Positions 17,648-27,200 of a DNA stretch of 64,000 bases are shown here, piece by piece. The notes under the pieces were generated by a model. It ran no database searches. It was not told the DNA's origin and worked only from the letters and a program-made list of their open reading frames with translations. Source of the stretch: Nocardia sienata NBRC 100364 (GTDB taxonomy: Bacteria; Actinomycetota; Actinomycetes; Mycobacteriales; Mycobacteriaceae); contig NZ_BDBX01000035.1 in NCBI RefSeq assembly GCF_001613205.1, positions 62,001 to 126,000 on the forward strand, read 5' to 3'. The position numbers were made by a program, and so were the translations under genes. The first letter of the stretch is position 1. The number at the start of each line of letters is the position of its first letter.

Positions 17648-19005
17648 CCTCGGGTCCGGCCGTCCCCGACGGCCGGCCACCGACCACCGAATCGACGTCG
17701 CCGGCGGCGACGCGCCGCGCGGTCTGGAACACATTGCGCGGATCGTCGGGCAATCTCGTCGAGTGGTACGACGTCTACGTCTACACGGTGTTCGCCTCGT
17801 ACTTCGAGAGCCACTTCTTCGATTCCGCGGACAAGAACTCCACCGTCTACGTGTACGCGATCTTCGCCGTCACCTTCCTCATGCGTCCGGTCGGCTCGTG
17901 GTTCTTCGGCCGCTACGCCGACCGGCGCGGCCGGCGTGCGGCGCTCACCTTCAGTATCTCGCTGATGGCGGCGTGTTCGCTGGTGATCGCGCTCGTGCCG
18001 GGACGCGAGACGATCGGCGTGGGCGCGGCCGTGATCCTGATCCTGTGCCGGCTGGTGCAGGGGTTCGCGACCGGCGGCGAGTACGGTGCGTCGGCCACCT
18101 ATATGTCCGAGGCGGCCACCCGGGAACGCCGCGGCTTCTTCTCGTCGTTCCAGTACGTCACCCTCATCGGTGGTCATGTGCTCGCCCAGCTCACCCTGCT
18201 GGTGCTCCAGGTGTTCCTGGACAAAGCGGAGATCTCCGATTACGGGTGGCGTATCGCCTTCTTCATCGGCGGTGTGGCCGCGGTCGTGGTGTTCTGGTTG
18301 CGCCGGAGCATGGACGAATCGCTGACCACCGAACAGCTCGACGCGGTCCGGCGCGGTGAGGATTCCGAATCGGGCTCCCTGCGCGTACTGCTGGCCGAGT
18401 ACTGGCGGCCGCTGCTGGTGTGCTTCCTGGTCACCATGGGTGGCACCCTCGCGTTCTACACCTACAGCGTGAACGCCCCGGCCATGGTCAAGACGGCCTT
18501 CGAAGGTCAGGGCATGACCGCCACCTGGATCAACCTCACCGGGCTGGTCTTCCTCATGCTGTTGCAACCGGTCGGCGGGCTGATCAGCGACAAGGTGGGC
18601 CGCAAACCCGTCCTGGTGTTCTTCGGTATCGGCGGCGTCCTTTACACCTGGTTCCTCATCACCTTCCTCCAGGACGCCACCTCGGTGGCGGCCACACTGG
18701 TGGTGACCTGTGTCGGCTATGTGCTGCTCACCGGCTACACGTCGATCAATGCCATTGTCAAAGCCGAATTGTTCCCCTCGCATATCCGGGCCCTGGGTGT
18801 CGGTGTCGGATACGCCCTGGCCAATTCGGTGTTCGGCGGTACCGCCCCGATGATCTACCAGGCCGCGAAGAACGGCGGGCAGGTGCCGTGGTTCATCGGG
18901 TACGTGACGGTCGTCATCGGGATCTCGCTGGTCGTCTATCTCTTCGTACTGAAGAACAAGACCGAGACCGCGCTGGACAGAGAACAAGGGCGCGCATTTC
19001 GGTAA
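17632..19005 (+). CDS. MFS transporter, metabolite:H+ symporter (MHS) family
   Basis: 457 residues, ATG 17632 preceded by GAGAGGGA. Twelve membrane helices. The loop 2-3 motif GRYADRRGRRAALT, the early GNLVEWYDVYVYTVFASYF and GGEYGASATYMSE are characteristic of the KgtP/ProP/ShiA branch, which imports di- or tricarboxylates, alpha-ketoglutarate, shikimate or compatible solutes with protons. It overlaps the methyltransferase gene by 16 nt, so the two are probably co-transcribed. Substrate not assignable. Confidence 0.88.
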   Translation: MSETMTSGPAVPDGRPPTTESTSPAATRRAVWNTLRGSSGNLVEWYDVYVYTVFASYFESHFFDSADKNSTVYVYAIFAVTFLMRPVGSWFFGRYADRRGRRAALTFSISLMAACSLVIALVPGRETIGVGAAVILILCRLVQGFATGGEYGASATYMSEAATRERRGFFSSFQYVTLIGGHVLAQLTLLVLQVFLDKAEISDYGWRIAFFIGGVAAVVVFWLRRSMDESLTTEQLDAVRRGEDSESGSLRVLLAEYWRPLLVCFLVTMGGTLAFYTYSVNAPAMVKTAFEGQGMTATWINLTGLVFLMLLQPVGGLISDKVGRKPVLVFFGIGGVLYTWFLITFLQDATSVAATLVVTCVGYVLLTGYTSINAIVKAELFPSHIRALGVGVGYALANSVFGGTAPMIYQAAKNGGQVPWFIGYVTVVIGISLVVYLFVLKNKTETALDREQGRAFR

Positions 19006-19064
19006 TCCCGCCACACCCGCGCACGAGGCGCGCACGCCGGTGGTAATCCGCCTCGGCCGCGTAA

Positions 19065-19099
19065 CCGAGCGGCTCCCGTCGTCGACGGGGGCCGCTCGG
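19065..19099. terminator. bidirectional stem-loop between convergent genes
   Basis: GAGCGGCTCCCGTC (19067-19080) pairs with GACGGGGGCCGCTC (19084-19097) with a single T-G wobble and 3-nt loop; flanking CC/GG extend it. It lies between the plus-strand MFS gene and the minus-strand TetR gene. Confidence 0.7.
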
Positions 19100-19141
19100 G
19101 GTACCGGCGCGCGAGCGGTCACCCGGCCCGGTTCTTCCTGT

Positions 19142-19723
19142 TCAGAGAGGCAGTCCGTTCTCGAGGAACTCCAGTGCCTCGTCGACGACGGCGTAGATGT
19201 CCTCATTGTTGTCGATCGCGCGCAGGTAGGCCATCACTGCTACCCCGGCTATCGCTCCGGTCCAGTACCGGATGCGCGGATCGTCCGGTTCCCGGCCGGT
19301 CCGCCGGGCGACGGCTTCGATGAACGGCGGCAGATCCGTCTCCACCTTGTGCGCCACGGCGGCACGCAGTTCGGGCACGGTGGCGATGAGTCTCATCCGA
19401 GTGGTCTCCACCGCGGCCAGGTCTACCTGTGCGCCGGCGAGTACCGCGAGCAGCGCGTTGCGCGCGGCCTCGAGTGGCGACAGATCGGCGGGCTCGGCGA
19501 GGAACTTCTCCAGGAAGAGGGGGTCCACGCGGTCGAAGAGCACCGTATCCGGTTTGGTGGGGAAATAGCGGAACAGCGTGCTCGGCGAGACCTCGGCGGC
19601 CGCGGCCACCTCCTCGAGCGTGGTGTTGGCGTACCCCTTCTCCCGGTAGAGGCGCAGTGCGTGATCCTGGATGGCTTCACGCGTCCGCTTCTTCTTGAGT
19701 TCTCGCAGCCCGCCGGTACTCAT
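19142..19723 (-). CDS. TetR-family transcriptional regulator
   Basis: 193 residues from MSTGGLRE (AGGAT a few nt upstream; a longer in-frame start would run into the MMPL coding sequence). N-terminal TetR helix-turn-helix: KKKRTREAIQDHALRLYREKG, TTLEEVAAAAEVSPSTLFRYFPTK. The remaining ~130 residues form the ligand/dimer domain with a C-terminal helix ending ENGLPL. It follows the MMPL gene with a 4-bp gap, so it is probably the local repressor of that exporter acting at 21954-21998. Confidence 0.9.
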   Translation of the reverse strand: MSTGGLRELKKKRTREAIQDHALRLYREKGYANTTLEEVAAAAEVSPSTLFRYFPTKPDTVLFDRVDPLFLEKFLAEPADLSPLEAARNALLAVLAGAQVDLAAVETTRMRLIATVPELRAAVAHKVETDLPPFIEAVARRTGREPDDPRIRYWTGAIAGVAVMAYLRAIDNNEDIYAVVDEALEFLENGLPL

Positions 19724-19727
19724 GGCT

Positions 19728-21947
19728 TCATCCTGCCGAACCTTCCGCCGGCACAACAACGCGGTGGTGCGCGTCGGCGTGGTCGGGCACCACCGCTACG
19801 CGCAGCTTCTCCCCTTCGACGTCCGGATTCGGCAGTATCCGGTCCAGCCACGCCGGCAACCACCAGGCCTTGTCCCCGGCGAGCGCGAGAACCGCCGGCA
19901 CGATGGTCATCCGCACCACGAAGGCGTCGACCGCGACCGCCGCCGCCAGTGCCACGCCGATCTGCACGATATCGCTCGCCTCACCGGTGGCGAACCCGGC
20001 GAACACACTCACCATGATGATCGCCGCCGCGGATACCACGCGCGCGCCGTGGCCGAAACCGGCACGGATCGACGAGGTCGCCGAGGCGCCGTGGACGTAC
20101 TCCTCGCGCATCCGGGTCACCAGGAACACCTCGTAGTCCATGGCCAGCCCGAATACGACGCCGATGATGAAGATCGGCAGCATGCTCACCACGACGTCGG
20201 TATCGCGGATGCCCAGCCATTCCAGATGACCCCACTGGAAGGTAGCCACCAGGACCCCGAAGGTCGCCGCCACGGTGAGCAGGAAACCCATCGTGGCCTT
20301 CAGCGGTACGACGATCGAGCGGAAAACCGTCATCAGCAGCAGGAACGAGAGACCGACCACCACCAGCAGGTAGATCCACAGAGCGTCCGCCATCCGGTCG
20401 CTGAAGTCGATGATGACGGCGGCCGTTCCGGTGACCGCGATCCGGGCGCCGAACGCGGCGACGCTGTCGGCGACACCGCCGCGCAGCCGCTGAACCAGTT
20501 GTTCGGTCTGCTCGCTGTCGGGACCGCTGCGCGGGACGACTCCGATGATGACCGTGTCGCCGGCCGGGTTGAATTCCGGCGGTGCGGCCATGGCGACCCC
20601 TTCGGTTCCGGCCAGGGCCGCGTGCACCCGTCGCGCGGCGTCCTCGGGCTGCGGCACGCCGGTGAGATCGGCGACCACCAGCAGCGGGCCGTTGAATCCC
20701 GGGCCGAACCCTTCCGCCACCGCGTCGTAGGCCTGCCGCTGCGTCGAATGCTCGGGGTAGGTCCCCTGGTCCGGAACGCCGAGGCGCAGGTCCAGCGCTG
20801 GAAGAGTGAGGACACCGAGTCCGAGAAGCGCGACGATCAGTGTGGTCACCGGCCGCCGGGTGGTCAGCGTCGCCCAGCGCTGCGCGAGTGTCCGCCGGCC
20901 GGTCGCGGCGGGCGGGGCACCGTCGCTCGATTGCCGGCGCCGGCCGCGCGGCAGTACCCGCCGCCCGGCGAACCCGAGCAGCGCCGGCAGCAGAGTGAGG
21001 GCCACCAGCACCGCGACGACCACGGTCACCGCGGCGGCGACCCCCATTTCGGTGAGCAGTCCGATACCCACGACGCCGAGCCCGAGGAGCGCGATCACCA
21101 CGGTCAGGCCGGCGAAGAGAACGGCGGATCCGGCGGTGCCCACCGCCCGGCCGATCGCCTCCGCGGGGTCGGCGTCCCGGGTCAGCTCATGGGTGTAGCG
21201 GGAGACGATGAACAGCGCGTAGTCGATGCCGACGGCGAGACCGAGCATGAGCGCGAGGATCGGGGTCGTGACGCCGAGGTCGAGAAAGGCGGTGGCCGCG
21301 AGGATTCCCAGCAGGCCTACCGCCACACCGGTGAGCCCGGTGACCAGCGACATCCCCGCGGCGGCCAGCGATCCCAGGGTCAGCACGAGAACCACCGCGG
21401 CGATGAGCAACCCGATGAGCTCCTTGCTCACATCCGGCATCAACTCCATCACATCGCCGCCCACCGCGACCCGCAGGTCGGCCGAACCACTCCGTTCGAC
21501 CAGCTCCATGAGCTCCTGACGGCTCGAATCACGCACTGCCTCGAAGGACACCGCATAGGTCACCTCGGCGACGGCGATCCGCCGATCCGCCGAGATCAGA
21601 CCGCTGTCGAACGGGGACCGCACCGCCGCCACCTCGGCGGCCCCGGCGGCGGCGTGGACCACCTCGGTGATCTGCCGGCGCGAGGCGGGATCGGTCACCG
21701 TGCCGTTCTCGGCGACGAAGACGATCTGGGCGGACCCACCGTCCAGTGGAACCTCGGCGAAACGCTCCGCCAGCAGATCGAGAGCTTCCTGGGATTGCGT
21801 GCCGGGCAGGCTGAAGGATGTCGCGGACGGGGAGGCCAGGGTGGCGGCCCCCACCCCCAGGACGGCCACGAGTAGCACCCAGAACAGGAGCACGAGTCGT
21901 CGAGCGCGAAAACTGAACCGCCCGATCCGATACAGCAGGGTCGACAT
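19728..21947 (-). CDS. MMPL-family (RND) transporter
   Basis: 739 residues with about 12 membrane helices in two repeats. Each repeat has one large extracytoplasmic loop after its first helix and the paired proton-relay motif: GLAVGIDYALFIVSRY and GLAMDYEVFLVTRMREEY (Asp-Tyr pairs as in MmpL3). It exports lipids or hydrophobic compounds using the proton gradient. Single-gene MMPLs of this size with an adjacent TetR are common in Nocardia and Streptomyces and often act in drug or lipid efflux. ATG 21947; the promoter region is buried in overlapping inverted repeats. Confidence 0.9.
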   Translation of the reverse strand: MSTLLYRIGRFSFRARRLVLLFWVLLVAVLGVGAATLASPSATSFSLPGTQSQEALDLLAERFAEVPLDGGSAQIVFVAENGTVTDPASRRQITEVVHAAAGAAEVAAVRSPFDSGLISADRRIAVAEVTYAVSFEAVRDSSRQELMELVERSGSADLRVAVGGDVMELMPDVSKELIGLLIAAVVLVLTLGSLAAAGMSLVTGLTGVAVGLLGILAATAFLDLGVTTPILALMLGLAVGIDYALFIVSRYTHELTRDADPAEAIGRAVGTAGSAVLFAGLTVVIALLGLGVVGIGLLTEMGVAAAVTVVVAVLVALTLLPALLGFAGRRVLPRGRRRQSSDGAPPAATGRRTLAQRWATLTTRRPVTTLIVALLGLGVLTLPALDLRLGVPDQGTYPEHSTQRQAYDAVAEGFGPGFNGPLLVVADLTGVPQPEDAARRVHAALAGTEGVAMAAPPEFNPAGDTVIIGVVPRSGPDSEQTEQLVQRLRGGVADSVAAFGARIAVTGTAAVIIDFSDRMADALWIYLLVVVGLSFLLLMTVFRSIVVPLKATMGFLLTVAATFGVLVATFQWGHLEWLGIRDTDVVVSMLPIFIIGVVFGLAMDYEVFLVTRMREEYVHGASATSSIRAGFGHGARVVSAAAIIMVSVFAGFATGEASDIVQIGVALAAAVAVDAFVVRMTIVPAVLALAGDKAWWLPAWLDRILPNPDVEGEKLRVAVVPDHADAHHRVVVPAEGSAG

Positions 21948-21953
21948 GACAGC

Positions 21954-21998
21954 CTCTCAAAAGTGATAGATACTTTCTTTTGAGAGTAACTATCACTT
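21954..21998. promoter_or_regulatory. overlapping inverted repeats, TetR operator
   Basis: Two dyads overlap. CTCTCAAAAG (21954-21963) pairs with CTTTTGAGAG (21977-21986). AAGTGATAGATACT (21961-21974) pairs with AGTAACTATCACTT (21985-21998) at 13 of 14 positions. The cluster starts 6 bp before the MMPL ATG and is AT-rich, as a promoter would be. Most likely binding site of the TetR encoded in the same operon. Confidence 0.65.
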
Positions 21999-22592
21999 TC
22001 TGATGAGGCAACGCCGCTCCGGGCCGAACCCGCCGTCCGGCCTCCCGCGGCCTTCACTCCCGGTGAGAGCGCCGTGCGCGAGGCCGGGCGTGTACTCGAC
22101 GCACTCGACAAGGCCCGGATTCATCGCAACGGAGCCGTCCGGTTGGAAGGACAGGTGCTCGATGAAGCGGTCGCCGTCGCGGCCCGCGCGTTCTCGCGCA
22201 GGTGAGTGAGCTTCGGCCGGACGGTCCCCACCTCTGGTAGGACTCCCGGACACACCCCGGCGACGGCGGCGATTTCTCGTCGCCGGGGTCGGCTCGCACC
22301 CGGCGACGGCCGCACGGGATTCGCCATACGGAGCGGTACATCGAAGGCCGCCGACCTGGTCCGCGAGGACGTGCACGATGTCGGGGTGGACAGCCACCAG
22401 GTGGCCCGGATCGACAGTGATGGTCCTACACAGCGCCGACCGGCCGACGAGAACAGACCACCTTCGAAGCACCCGGTCGAGCGTGTGCTACCTCACCTAT
22501 GGGGCGCGGCGGCCGGTTCTGTGGCATGCTCGAAGGCGAGTACGGGTTGTTGCAGTGATCGCTCGGCTCACAACAGGAAGTAAAACAAAAGT
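21999..22592. other. intergenic region without a clear gene
   Basis: 594 bp between the MMPL operator and cspA. Two stretches (about 22090-22170 and 22340-22430) have high third-position GC on the minus strand and read like short protein pieces (TVDPGHLVAVHPDIVHV; IEHLSFQPDGSVAMNPG). No start, ribosome site or family supports a gene; they may be decayed remnants. The last ~60 bp should carry the cspA leader. Confidence 0.35.
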
Positions 22593-22796
22593 ATGTCGCA
22601 AGGCAGTGTGAAGTGGTTCAACGGCGAAAAGGGCTTCGGGTTCATCGCGCAAGACGGTGGCGGGCCTGACGTTTTCGTCCACTACTCCGCAATTTCCGGC
22701 TCCGGCTTCAAGTCCCTCGACGAGGGACAGCGTGTCGAGTTCGAGATCGAGCAGGGCCAGAAGGGCCCGCAGGCTCAGAGCGTCCGCGCCATCTAG
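22593..22796 (+). CDS. cspA: cold-shock protein
   Basis: 67 residues, a single OB-fold. It has SVKWFNGEKGFGFI (RNP1 GFGFI) and DVFVHYSAI (RNP2 VFVHY), ending AQSVRAI. Such proteins bind single-stranded RNA/DNA, melt mRNA structure and are abundant at low temperature or constitutively in actinobacteria. AGGAAG lies upstream with a slightly long spacer. A strong terminator follows 15 bp after the stop, so it is monocistronic. Confidence 0.95.
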   Translation: MSQGSVKWFNGEKGFGFIAQDGGGPDVFVHYSAISGSGFKSLDEGQRVEFEIEQGQKGPQAQSVRAI

Positions 22797-22811
22797 GAGC
22801 CGACAAACACA

Positions 22812-22837
22812 GAAACCCGCGCCACGGCGCGGGTTTC
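22812..22837 (+). terminator. Rho-independent type terminator of cspA
   Basis: GAAACCCGCGCC and GGCGCGGGTTTC are exact reverse complements separated by AC (effective 4-nt loop), followed by TTGCTTTC. Best canonical terminator in the window. Confidence 0.85.
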
Positions 22838-23060
22838 TTGCTTTCCGGGCACCCACACCGAAGCCGACCGCGGCGAACCGAGCCCGGACCGCGACTGCGA
22901 CCGGATGGTTTCCGCCGGTCGATGCCGATCTCGAGACAACGCCGGCAGCGCACCGAGGTACGCCGCCCGGTAAACGGGTGCGCCGGTATCCGATCCAGCG
23001 ACAACCGGCCCCTGTGGCCGGGCGTCTTCGCCGGCCGGGACGGCGACCGTGCGAATGTGG

Positions 23061-23375
23061 TCAATCCTCTTCGGTGAGCTTGGCGTTGAGTTCGCGGGCC
23101 TCGGCGAGCTGGTCTTCGAGGGTGATGATCCGGCACGCCGCTTCCAGGGGCGTGCCCTGGTCGATGAGTTCGCGGGCGCGGGCTGCGATGCGCAGCTGGT
23201 AGCGGGAGTAACGGCGATGCCCGCCCGCGGAGCGTTGCGGGGTGATCAGTTTCGCCTCGTCCAGGCTGCGCAGGAATGCTTGGGTGGTGCCGAGCAGGTC
23301 CGCCGCCCGGCCCATGGTGTAGGCGGGATAGTCGTCGTCGTCGAATTTCTCGTCAGCGGTGGGGGGTTCAGAAAT
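23061..23375 (-). CDS. MerR-type helix-turn-helix regulator with a possible ATT start
   Basis: From the ATT at 23375 this encodes 104 residues. An acidic leader is followed by YTMGRAADLLGTTQAFLRSLDEAKLITPQRSAGGHRRYSRYQL, a MerR winged helix, then a short coiled coil (LEDQLAEARELNAKL). GGAG stands 8 nt before ATT, and no ATG, GTG or TTG lies between it and a GTG at 23426. The GTG lacks a ribosome site (CT-rich upstream) and its first codons fold into a perfect hairpin. ATT is therefore the better-supported start, though rare outside infC-like genes. No effector domain, so it may act like the small HspR-type regulators. Confidence 0.75.
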   Translation of the reverse strand: MSEPPTADEKFDDDDYPAYTMGRAADLLGTTQAFLRSLDEAKLITPQRSAGGHRRYSRYQLRIAARARELIDQGTPLEAACRIITLEDQLAEARELNAKLTEED

Positions 23376-23399
23376 TGTGCGATCTCCAGACGCCGAATG

Positions 23400-23424
23400 G
23401 CCCCGGCGCCAGCGGCGCCGGGGC
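23400..23424. promoter_or_regulatory. perfect hairpin in leader of MerR-type gene
   Basis: GCCCCGGCGCC-AGC-GGCGCCGGGGC, an 11-bp stem with 3-nt loop, 12 nt before the GGAG of the MerR-type gene on the minus strand. It could be an attenuator, an insulating terminator or an operator. Confidence 0.45.
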
Positions 23425-24232
23425 ACTGAAAGGGGGAATTACTTCGTCTTCCGACATGTAACCGATACGTCGGCGATCACCCGGACCACAGATCCTCATG
23501 GGTGACCCGATGGGTGACCCGACGGGCAACGCCTCCCTTCTCCTCATTTTCTCTTTCCGGGCAACTTCATCGTGCTGCCCGGCGGGCGGTAGGACCGTCG
23601 TACTTCCCGGTCCCTTGGCCGCGCCCGCCGGTCTTACCTCACGGGCAGTTCCATTACCTCCCGTGCCGTTCGGACACTTCCTTCGCTACCAACGACAAAC
23701 AAGTTACCCCACATACTCATGAATGTCTACTATGGCCGCTGCAGATTTTCTGAATAGTCGAACGCGCCCGACCCGCCGCACATGGTCGTTGCCGAGCATC
23801 CGGTCGGAGTCCGGCGGGTTGCACCGGTCCCTTGATGGAATCTGCCAGGCAGTCACCCCACCCAGAGCTGGTTGGAGGCTCCGCCACTGCCCTCACGGCC
23901 GACACCGACGCGCCGACCGGATGCTCCATCGCCACGCCGCCGCACCCTCCCGCATCAAGTGCTGCGACGACAGGGTGAACTCGAACCCATCCTCGGCCCA
24001 TATCAGGACAACGGACAAGATGTCCTTTTCGGGGCCCACCGTTGCCGATCATCCGATGCGCACTCGGCAGCGCACCCCACGACGTGTGCCGGGCAGGTGG
24101 GCGCGGTTCGGACTCCTACGATGCGGGATCGGTGGCCGCATCCCACAGGCGCGGGCATAGCGTAGGTCACCGCGCAGCTCCTCTCGGGTGGGTTGTTCGG
24201 GTCGGAGGGCGGAAGCCGATCCGGCCGGGAGC
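23425..24232. other. 808-bp non-coding stretch downstream of the giant gene
   Basis: No open frame here has a ribosome site plus a recognisable product. There is a direct repeat ATGGGTGACCCG at 23498-23509 and 23510-23521 (last base differs: ATGGGTGACCCG then ATGGGTGACCCGAC overlap), a CCGAC/GTCGG dyad at 23451-23473 just upstream of the MerR-type gene, and a GATGCGG/CCGCATC stem at 24120-24142 that could terminate the giant transcript. Notably no immunity-like gene is visible. Confidence 0.4.
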
Positions 24233-27200
24233 CTATTGCGCCGTCGGCATCTCCGGCGCCGGATCTTGTCGACCCACCCGCGGACTTCGATCATCCGATA
24301 TACGCTGCGCAGCCCCGCTCCACGGTGTGGGCCGCGCCGGGATACGAGGTTGGGGCGCCGTCGATGCGCCACCGTGGTGGGGCGGTGTCTCCGGGTTGCC
24401 ATGTGCGACGTGATTCTCGACGATGTGGGTCCGGTCGTCCGATGGCCGCCGATCGTTCGGGGCCCCGCCGTTCCGGCTCGCAGTCGGTTTGGCACCGATC
24501 CGGCCGGAATCGGGGCCTGTAGCCGTGGCCGATCGTCCGCCGACTTCGGCGATATCGGAATTCGCCGGTTGCCGGTCCAGGTCGGTCGCACTGAGCCCGA
24601 GCAGGACCGCCGTGTCACGGTCCACGAGGTCCACGGTGAGCCCCAGAGCCTCGGTCAGCTGACGGCGCATCGCTTGCACCTGCACCGTGCCGACCGGCGC
24701 CACCGGTCCGGCGGCCGCCGAGCGCTTCAAGAATTCTGCGGCTGTGTCGATGAGACGACCGAGCCGCAGCGAACCACTCTTCTGGGCGACCTCGCGCAAG
24801 ATGCCCAGCGGATCGTCCTCGAGCAGGTGAGCGAGTGGACCCGGAGAAAGCCCACCGAAGAGCCGGGTGAGTTGATCGGACAGTTCTTCGTCTCGCTCGG
24901 CCAGTTCCTCCCGGACTGCAGCCAGGCTCTGGTTCTCCGCCCGGGCCGGGACAGCGTCACCGAGCAGAGCCGCGGTGTAGTGATCCAGCCAGAGCCGTGC
25001 TCCGATCCACTGCACGATCTCTTCGACCACCGTAACGACCAAATAGGGTGCCAGTACCCCGCCGGGGATCAGCTGCTGGACGGCGGATAGCGCCGCCAGC
25101 AGGGGGCCCGGAACCACCGCATCCGGTTCCACATCCAACAACTGTGCCATTTCGGCGCGCGCTCGCCCCGTCTGCAATCCGGCCCGCAGCTCTCGCAGTA
25201 CAGCAGCGTTGGGCGAGTGGGAGGAATCCCCGGTGCGCCCGCCGGATGCTGCTGGACCGGTCCCCTGGGGAGCACGGGCAGCCGACTGCTGGACCGAACC
25301 TGTCTCGGTACCGTCGAGGAGTCCTCGGCGGTGGGCCTCCAAGACCAGTGCCAGTCTGCTGCCGACCTCGAACTTGCCGTACAACTCGGCCATGAGCCGT
25401 CGCCTCGCGCGAACACCCAGCCCCAGGTCCGCTGCGATGGTCTCGTTCGACCTGCCTTCTGCCACAAGCCGGAGAGCATGGATTTCGATCTCGGACAGCT
25501 CGACCGTACCGTGAGGTTCACCGTCGTTGTCGAGCACACCGGCGCGCACTGCTGCCAGAACTGTCGACACCAGCCCTCGGGTGCGGAGTCCGCGCTCTGC
25601 ACGAGCGAAGCAGCCGCTGACCGTGCTGGGCCGGACATCGAGAACTGCCGCGGTCGATTCGACGGAGTGGCCCAGCATGAACAGATGCAGAACTGCGGTC
25701 TCGAGTTGCCCCAATCCGGCGCCGGGATGATTCGCCATATGTCGGAAGACTTGCAGAGCGCTCGGCGACACCGCTGTCGTACCGTCGAGACCGACGCCCG
25801 GTAGGTCCTCGACCAGCAAGCCCAGCATCTCGACCTGGGTAGGTGACAACTGCAATTGCCCGGCGGATCGGCCCGGCCGCGCCGTATTCACGCCGGTCGC
25901 ACCGTCGAGCTTCGAGTTCAGCCGCACGAGTAGCCGGTTGACCTGTTCCGAGGTGAGCTCGAGCAGGGCGCCGAGCGAGCGGGTCGGTGCGCCCTCGGCC
26001 ACTGAGGCCAGGCCGGCAACCAGGCGCACGATATGCACCTCGACCTCGGACAACTCCGGATCGGTATTCGCCATGTCGTGGCCTGTGTACCGGACTGCCG
26101 CCTGCCCGGGCTCGGACCGGTGGGCAAGATCCGGGCCGACAGCCGCGTCATCGGATGATTCGGCCCCCGGCATCGCGGAAGCCTCCGGCGCCGACATCGT
26201 GGATGGTCGAGTCGTAGCGGCCGCAGCGGCAAGCGCCGGGTTGAATGCCGAGGGCGGGCGACGCACCTGCGCCTCTTGTTCATAGGCGTAGGCCATGGCC
26301 AACAATGATGCCTCGGAGAACGCGGTGCCGACCAGGGTCATACCGTAGGGCTGGCGACCGGCAGGGTCGTATCCGATCGGCACCGTGACGGCCGGGTACC
26401 CGGCTCTGGGCGCGATCACATAAGAGTAGAAGTGGGGATACAGTACGGCGTCCAGCCGGTTTCCGGTGAGCGTGGCATCGAACACGGCTCGGTAGGTGGC
26501 CACCTGGAGATCACGCCGGGTCAGGTACTCGGCGTATGCCGCCGGGTCACCCAGATCGATCGCTGCGGCCTGCTCGAACAGTGTTTGACCGTATCGGATC
26601 GCCCCTTCGTCGGCGTGTTCGATGTTGACTCGGATCAAGTCGTGGAGTGTCCGAATCGGTGCATCGGCCGGGAGCCGGGCGAAATAGCCCTCCAATGCCG
26701 GCTTGAACTCGTCCAGCAGAATTCCCGTGCCCAGCGCGGCGACATTGCCGACCGGCACGAGGGTCGCGCCTCGCGCGCGCAGAACGGTCTGGGCTTCAGC
26801 GAACAGGGCGAGCACATCGGCCGGTGAGGCCACCCCGGACAAACCTCCGGGAATGTGGGTCACCACCCCGATGCGCTTGCCGCGCAGAGCCTCCACGGAA
26901 AGTCCGGCCACATAATCGTAGCCCGCGACGGCGGCACCGGCCGCGGTTGCCGGGTCTTCCGGGTCCACGCCGGCCAGCACGGTCAGCATGGCCGCCGCGT
27001 CGGAGACTGTGCGCGCCATAGGACCGGCGCTGTCCTGGGTGACCGAAATCGGGATGGCACCGGTGCGGCTCGTCAAACCAACCGTCGGTTTGACACCGAC
27101 CAGCGAGTTGAACACGGCCGGACTGATAATGGAGCCGAACGTCTCGGTGCCCACCGCCACCACCGCGAGCCCCGCCGCGACCGCGACAGCCGAGCCGCTG

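Noticed and set aside
21999..22592. A gene between the MMPL operator and cspA
   Set aside because: Both strands show short coding-like stretches but no start with ribosome site and no family; recorded only as possible remnants.
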